Below, in pieces: positions 15,046-17,623 of a stretch of 17,623 nt of DNA. How positions within the stretch are numbered: position 1 is the stretch's first letter; every line of letters starts with the position of its first letter. Origin of the DNA: Clostridia bacterium (GTDB taxonomy: Bacteria; Bacillota_A; Clostridia; Christensenellales; UBA1750); assembly GCA_017413675.1 (NCBI GenBank), contig JAFPSR010000009.1:1-17623 (forward strand), written 5' to 3'. The notes below the pieces were generated by a model. That model was not told the DNA's origin, did not search any database, and was given only the letters and a program-made list of their open reading frames with translations. A program made the position numbers and the translations under genes.

Positions 15046-15993
15046 TCAGTCGTCGATCACGGTGAAGGTAACGGAACCTTTGCGGGTTTCGGCTGGATCC
15101 AGAAGCTGGATGGCACTTTCCTCTTTCAAGCCCTTGGCATACAGATTGAGGTAGTTGGTTGCATTGGTCTGGTTTTCAATGGCAAAACAGGGCATCGGGG
15201 GCGTCCATACCACCGCGTTTACGAAGTCATCCGTAGCCTGCAGAGTCAGTTTTTTGCCCCATTCCTTATAGTGGATGGTGGACACTTTGGAAGAATCCAT
15301 CCCATGATAGACCGTGTCAAAGCGGGAGGTATCCAGGGATTTAAAGGAAGAGATATCAAACTCCCCTTCGGCGGGAAGGAGCTTTCCGGTCGGAATGCAG
15401 GCGTTGGCTTCATAATAGCAAGGAGCCGGAACCTGAATTTCGACATCCTTCTTGTCCCCCATGACCCGGAAATAGGGATGAAGGGCAAAACCGTAGGGCT
15501 GTACTTCGTCTCCATCATTGGTGACGGCGTAAGTCAATTTGAAAGAACGGCCAGTGAAGACAATCTTCACACGAAGAGTGCACTCAAAGGGATATCCCTG
15601 GTAGATTTCATCTTCCTTGCGGATGGTGAAAACGCCTTCACACCAGGCACAGTCATCGTCTGCCCCATAGGTATAGGTAAAGGGGGAATCATAGGAAAGG
15701 CCGTGAATGACACGAGGTTCGCCGTGTTTGATCTGGGTATAGGTTTTGCCGTTCCAGGTATATACAGCATTTTCCACACGGTTGGGTGTGGGGAAGAGGA
15801 TCGGGACACCGTAGGTAGTGCTGTTTTCGGTATAATGTTCACGGGGAACAAAGATTTCCCGTCCTTCTATAATCCAGGAATAGAGGTTGAATCCCTTGCC
15901 GGGGAAGATGGCGGCAGAGGCATTCGGGGCCTCCAACACTACACGCACAACGCCGCGTCCGGCCATTTCTTCATATGCTCTGAATTTCGTCAT
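15046..15993 (-). CDS. Aldose 1-epimerase family protein (GalM-like mutarotase)
   Basis: Interconverts alpha and beta anomers of aldoses; cytoplasmic. Seen in 315 residues: NR at 71-72 in PTPNRVEN, H97 in VIHGLSYD, H172 in FALHPYF (the catalytic acid position), and E273 in FAIENQTNATN (the catalytic base position). The active site therefore looks complete. Start choice: the frame is open to 16062, but a promoter occupies 16024-16052. The ATG at 15993 has GGAGG 5 nt upstream, better than the ATG at 16011, which lies only a few bases after the predicted transcription start. No gal operon genes adjoin it, so the physiological sugar is unknown. It is monocistronic. Confidence 0.9.
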   Translation of the reverse strand: MTKFRAYEEMAGRGVVRVVLEAPNASAAIFPGKGFNLYSWIIEGREIFVPREHYTENSTTYGVPILFPTPNRVENAVYTWNGKTYTQIKHGEPRVIHGLSYDSPFTYTYGADDDCAWCEGVFTIRKEDEIYQGYPFECTLRVKIVFTGRSFKLTYAVTNDGDEVQPYGFALHPYFRVMGDKKDVEIQVPAPCYYEANACIPTGKLLPAEGEFDISSFKSLDTSRFDTVYHGMDSSKVSTIHYKEWGKKLTLQATDDFVNAVVWTPPMPCFAIENQTNATNYLNLYAKGLKEESAIQLLDPAETRKGSVTFTVIDD

Positions 15994-16023
15994 GTTTGCC
16001 TCCAGATTCATGTTGTTTTCTTC

Positions 16024-16052
16024 ATCATAGCATTCCTTCCCGTAGGAATCAA
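16024..16052 (-). promoter_or_regulatory. Promoter of the aldose epimerase gene
   Basis: On the minus strand TTGATT (16047-16052), 17 bp, TATGAT (16024-16029) with a TG extended -10. Start near 16018. Its -35 is 3 bp from the leuS -35 on the other strand. Confidence 0.8.
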
Positions 16053-16055
16053 TGA

Positions 16056-16084
16056 TTGACAAACCCTGCAGAATGTCCTAAGAT
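16056..16084 (+). promoter_or_regulatory. Promoter of the leuS leader
   Basis: Perfect TTGACA (16056-16061), 17-bp spacer, TAAGAT (16079-16084). Start near 16091, just before the first T-box helix. Confidence 0.82.
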
Positions 16085-16090
16085 AATGTA

Positions 16091-16300
16091 TACTGTACCG
16101 GGAATATGCAGCAGTACCATGTTTAGAGAACCGCTGGTGGGTGCAAAGCGGTCTTGGCTGTCTGATGGCTCGTCCCGTTGATATGTACAGAGGGCGCATC
16201 TCCCTTATCGGATGACAAGCCGGGCGAACATTCGCCAAGAAGAGTGGTACCGCGGGAGCATCGCTTTCGTCTTTTCAGACGGGGCGTTTTTATTTTTGTT
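16091..16300 (+). promoter_or_regulatory. T-box riboswitch leader of leuS (tRNA-Leu responsive)
   Basis: Compact leader of about 210 nt. Seen: stem I base CGGGA (16099-16103) with TCCCG (16173-16177), an AGTA loop motif (16113-16116), a CCAT/ATGG helix (16117-16120, 16165-16168), then CTC at 16169-16171, my specifier codon (Leu). The apical part has AGAGAACCGCTGGTGGGTG ... AGCGGT. A short AGGG/CCCT stem follows, then GCGAACATTCGC, the T-box AAGAGTGGTACCGCGGG (16239-16255), and the terminator stem CGCTTTCGTC/GACGGGGCG ending in TTTTTATTTTTG. No room is left for the larger stem II seen in the ileS leader. Uncharged tRNA-Leu should prevent termination. Confidence 0.95.
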
Positions 16301-16317
16301 TGAAAGAGGAGTACATC

Positions 16318-17623
16318 ATGACACAGACATCTGCGTATATTCCTTCCGATGTGGAAAAGAAGTGGCAGGAAATTTGGGAAGAAGAAGGCGCATTCCGCGC
16401 TAAAACCGATTACACCCTGCCGAAATTCTACGGTCTGGTAGAGTTCCCGTATCCGTCTGGAAACGGACTGCATGTCGGACATCCCCGTTCCTATACCGCG
16501 ATGGATATCCTGGCCAGAAAACGCAGACTGGAAGGATACAATGTCCTGTATCCGATCGGATGGGACGCCTTCGGTCTGCCGGCCGAAAACTATGCGATCC
16601 AGACCGGAATCCATCCCCATGTGGTCACACAGCAGAATATTAACCGGTTCCGCAAACAGCTGCAGATGCTGGGACTGTCCTTTGACTATTCCCGGGAAGT
16701 CGATACAACGGACCCGAACTATTACCATTGGACCCAGTGGATTTTCCTCCAGCTGTTCAAGGCAGGTCTTGCCTACAAGGCGGAGATGCCGATCAACTGG
16801 TGTACATCCTGTAAAGTCGGTTTGGCCAACGAAGAAGTTGTCGACGGTGTGTGTGAGCGCTGCGGAGGGGAAGTCGTCCGCAGGGTCAAGAGCCAGTGGA
16901 TGCTGAAGATCACGGATTATGCACAGAAACTCCTGGATGGGCTGGATAATGTGGACTTTATCGAAAAAGTCAAAATCCAGCAGCGCAACTGGATCGGCAA
17001 ATCCCTGGGTGCAGAGGTGGACTTCGGCCTTTCCGGCCTGGATGAGAAACTTCGTGTGTTTACGACACGGTGCGATACGATGTTCGGTGTAACCTATATG
17101 GTTATCTCTCCGGAACATGCCCTGCTGAACAAATACGCGGACAGGATTGAGAATATCGATGAAATCCGTGCCTATCAGGCGGAAGCCCAGAAAAAGAGCG
17201 AGTTTGAAAGAACACAGCTGAACAAAGACAAGACCGGTGTGGTCATCAAGGGACTTATGGCGGTCAATCCGGCGACGAAGGGAGAAATCCCGATTTTCGT
17301 TTCGGATTACGTGCTCACTTCCTACGGTACCGGCGCGATTATGGCTGTCCCCGGACATGATGAACGTGACTGGGAATTCGCCAAGAAGTTTGACTTGCCT
17401 ATCATTGAAGTTGTGGCCGGCGGGAATGTACAGGAAGCTGCCTTTACCGATATCGAGGATGGTGTCATGGTGAACTCCGGATTCCTGACCGGGCTTCCCG
17501 TCAAGGAAGCGATTGCCAAGATGATGGATTATCTGGAAGAAAACCACCTGGGCGAACGCAAGGTCAATTACAAGCTCCGTGACTGGGTATTCTCCAGACA
17601 GCGCTATTGGGGGGAGCCGATCC
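16318..17623 (+). CDS. leuS: Leucyl-tRNA synthetase (partial, C-terminal half beyond the window)
   Basis: Charges tRNA-Leu; cytoplasmic class I synthetase. The 435 visible residues cover about half of the usual length. Seen: [19 protein letters not shown] with a normal HVGH (52-55), [14 protein letters not shown] (81-94), a zinc-type NWCTSC (C162, C165) followed by CERCGG (about 180-185), then the editing domain with TTRCDTMFG near 243 and [15 protein letters not shown] near 340-354 (the Thr-rich and GHDxRD editing motifs), and [13 protein letters not shown] at the edge. KMSKS is beyond the window. ATG at 16318 follows AGAGGAG by 6 nt. Controlled by the T-box leader; divergent from the aldose epimerase gene. 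Confidence 0.97.
   Translation, partial: MTQTSAYIPSDVEKKWQEIWEEEGAFRAKTDYTLPKFYGLVEFPYPSGNGLHVGHPRSYTAMDILARKRRLEGYNVLYPIGWDAFGLPAENYAIQTGIHPHVVTQQNINRFRKQLQMLGLSFDYSREVDTTDPNYYHWTQWIFLQLFKAGLAYKAEMPINWCTSCKVGLANEEVVDGVCERCGGEVVRRVKSQWMLKITDYAQKLLDGLDNVDFIEKVKIQQRNWIGKSLGAEVDFGLSGLDEKLRVFTTRCDTMFGVTYMVISPEHALLNKYADRIENIDEIRAYQAEAQKKSEFERTQLNKDKTGVVIKGLMAVNPATKGEIPIFVSDYVLTSYGTGAIMAVPGHDERDWEFAKKFDLPIIEVVAGGNVQEAAFTDIEDGVMVNSGFLTGLPVKEAIAKMMDYLEENHLGERKVNYKLRDWVFSRQRYWGEPI

Noticed and set aside
15031..16059. 342-codon plus-strand frame opposite the aldose epimerase
   Set aside because: Antisense to a gene with a complete active site, promoter and terminator; runs through the terminator stem.
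16123..17547. 474-codon minus-strand frame opposite leuS
   Set aside because: Shadow of leuS and its T-box leader; the opposite strand is certain.

Overview
The window (17.6 kb, moderately GC-rich by eye) looks like ordinary chromosome from a Gram-positive anaerobe of the Bacillota (Firmicutes). The evidence is two T-box leaders in front of aminoacyl-tRNA synthetase genes, strong AGGAGG-type ribosome binding sites, the rsmD-coaD gene pair, a eukaryote-like (type 2) IleRS and an NADP-type GdhA. An Erysipelotrichia- or Clostridia-like gut commensal is plausible, but I cannot name the genus. I see no insertion sequence, prophage, CRISPR array, tRNA or rRNA.

Layout. Minus strand: an RraA-like protein cut by the left edge (1-492), a coupled pair of RNA-modification enzymes (RluA-type pseudouridine synthase and RlmI/K-like methyltransferase, 620-2202), and ileS (2360-5611) with a T-box leader (about 5692-5945). 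Plus strand: a small membrane DUF3267 metallopeptidase-like protein (6091-6675). Minus strand: gdhA (6849-8189). A 514-bp regulatory gap (8190-8703) separates gdhA from a divergent plus-strand operon. That operon has two overlapping genes: an alpha-oxoamine synthase that looks like bacterial serine palmitoyltransferase, and a short-chain dehydrogenase (8704-10655). Then come a MATE exporter (10866-12239), the rsmD-coaD-coiled-coil operon (12340-13906), and a DEDDh exonuclease with a C-terminal Cys/His cluster (14050-14991). Convergent to it lies an aldose 1-epimerase (15046-15993). leuS, with its own T-box leader, runs off the right edge (16318-17623).

Most transcription units are well delimited: I could place sigma-A-type promoters with 17-bp spacers for nine units and intrinsic terminators after most. 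ileS and leuS should both respond to uncharged tRNA (Ile and Leu). The rest is mainly translation and RNA modification (ileS, leuS, rsmD, the RluA and RlmI/K-like enzymes), cofactor synthesis (coaD), nitrogen assimilation (gdhA) and sugar metabolism (epimerase).

The most interesting part is the SPT-like/SDR operon. It is a possible two-step route from serine (or another amino acid) plus an acyl thioester to a reduced long-chain amino alcohol, in a genome type not classically known for sphingolipids. Its promoter carries a perfect inverted repeat at the predicted start of transcription, and the gap upstream is rich in TGCAA motifs, three of them spaced exactly 10 bp apart. The second point of interest is the type 2 IleRS, whose class I signature reads HHGT instead of HxGH.
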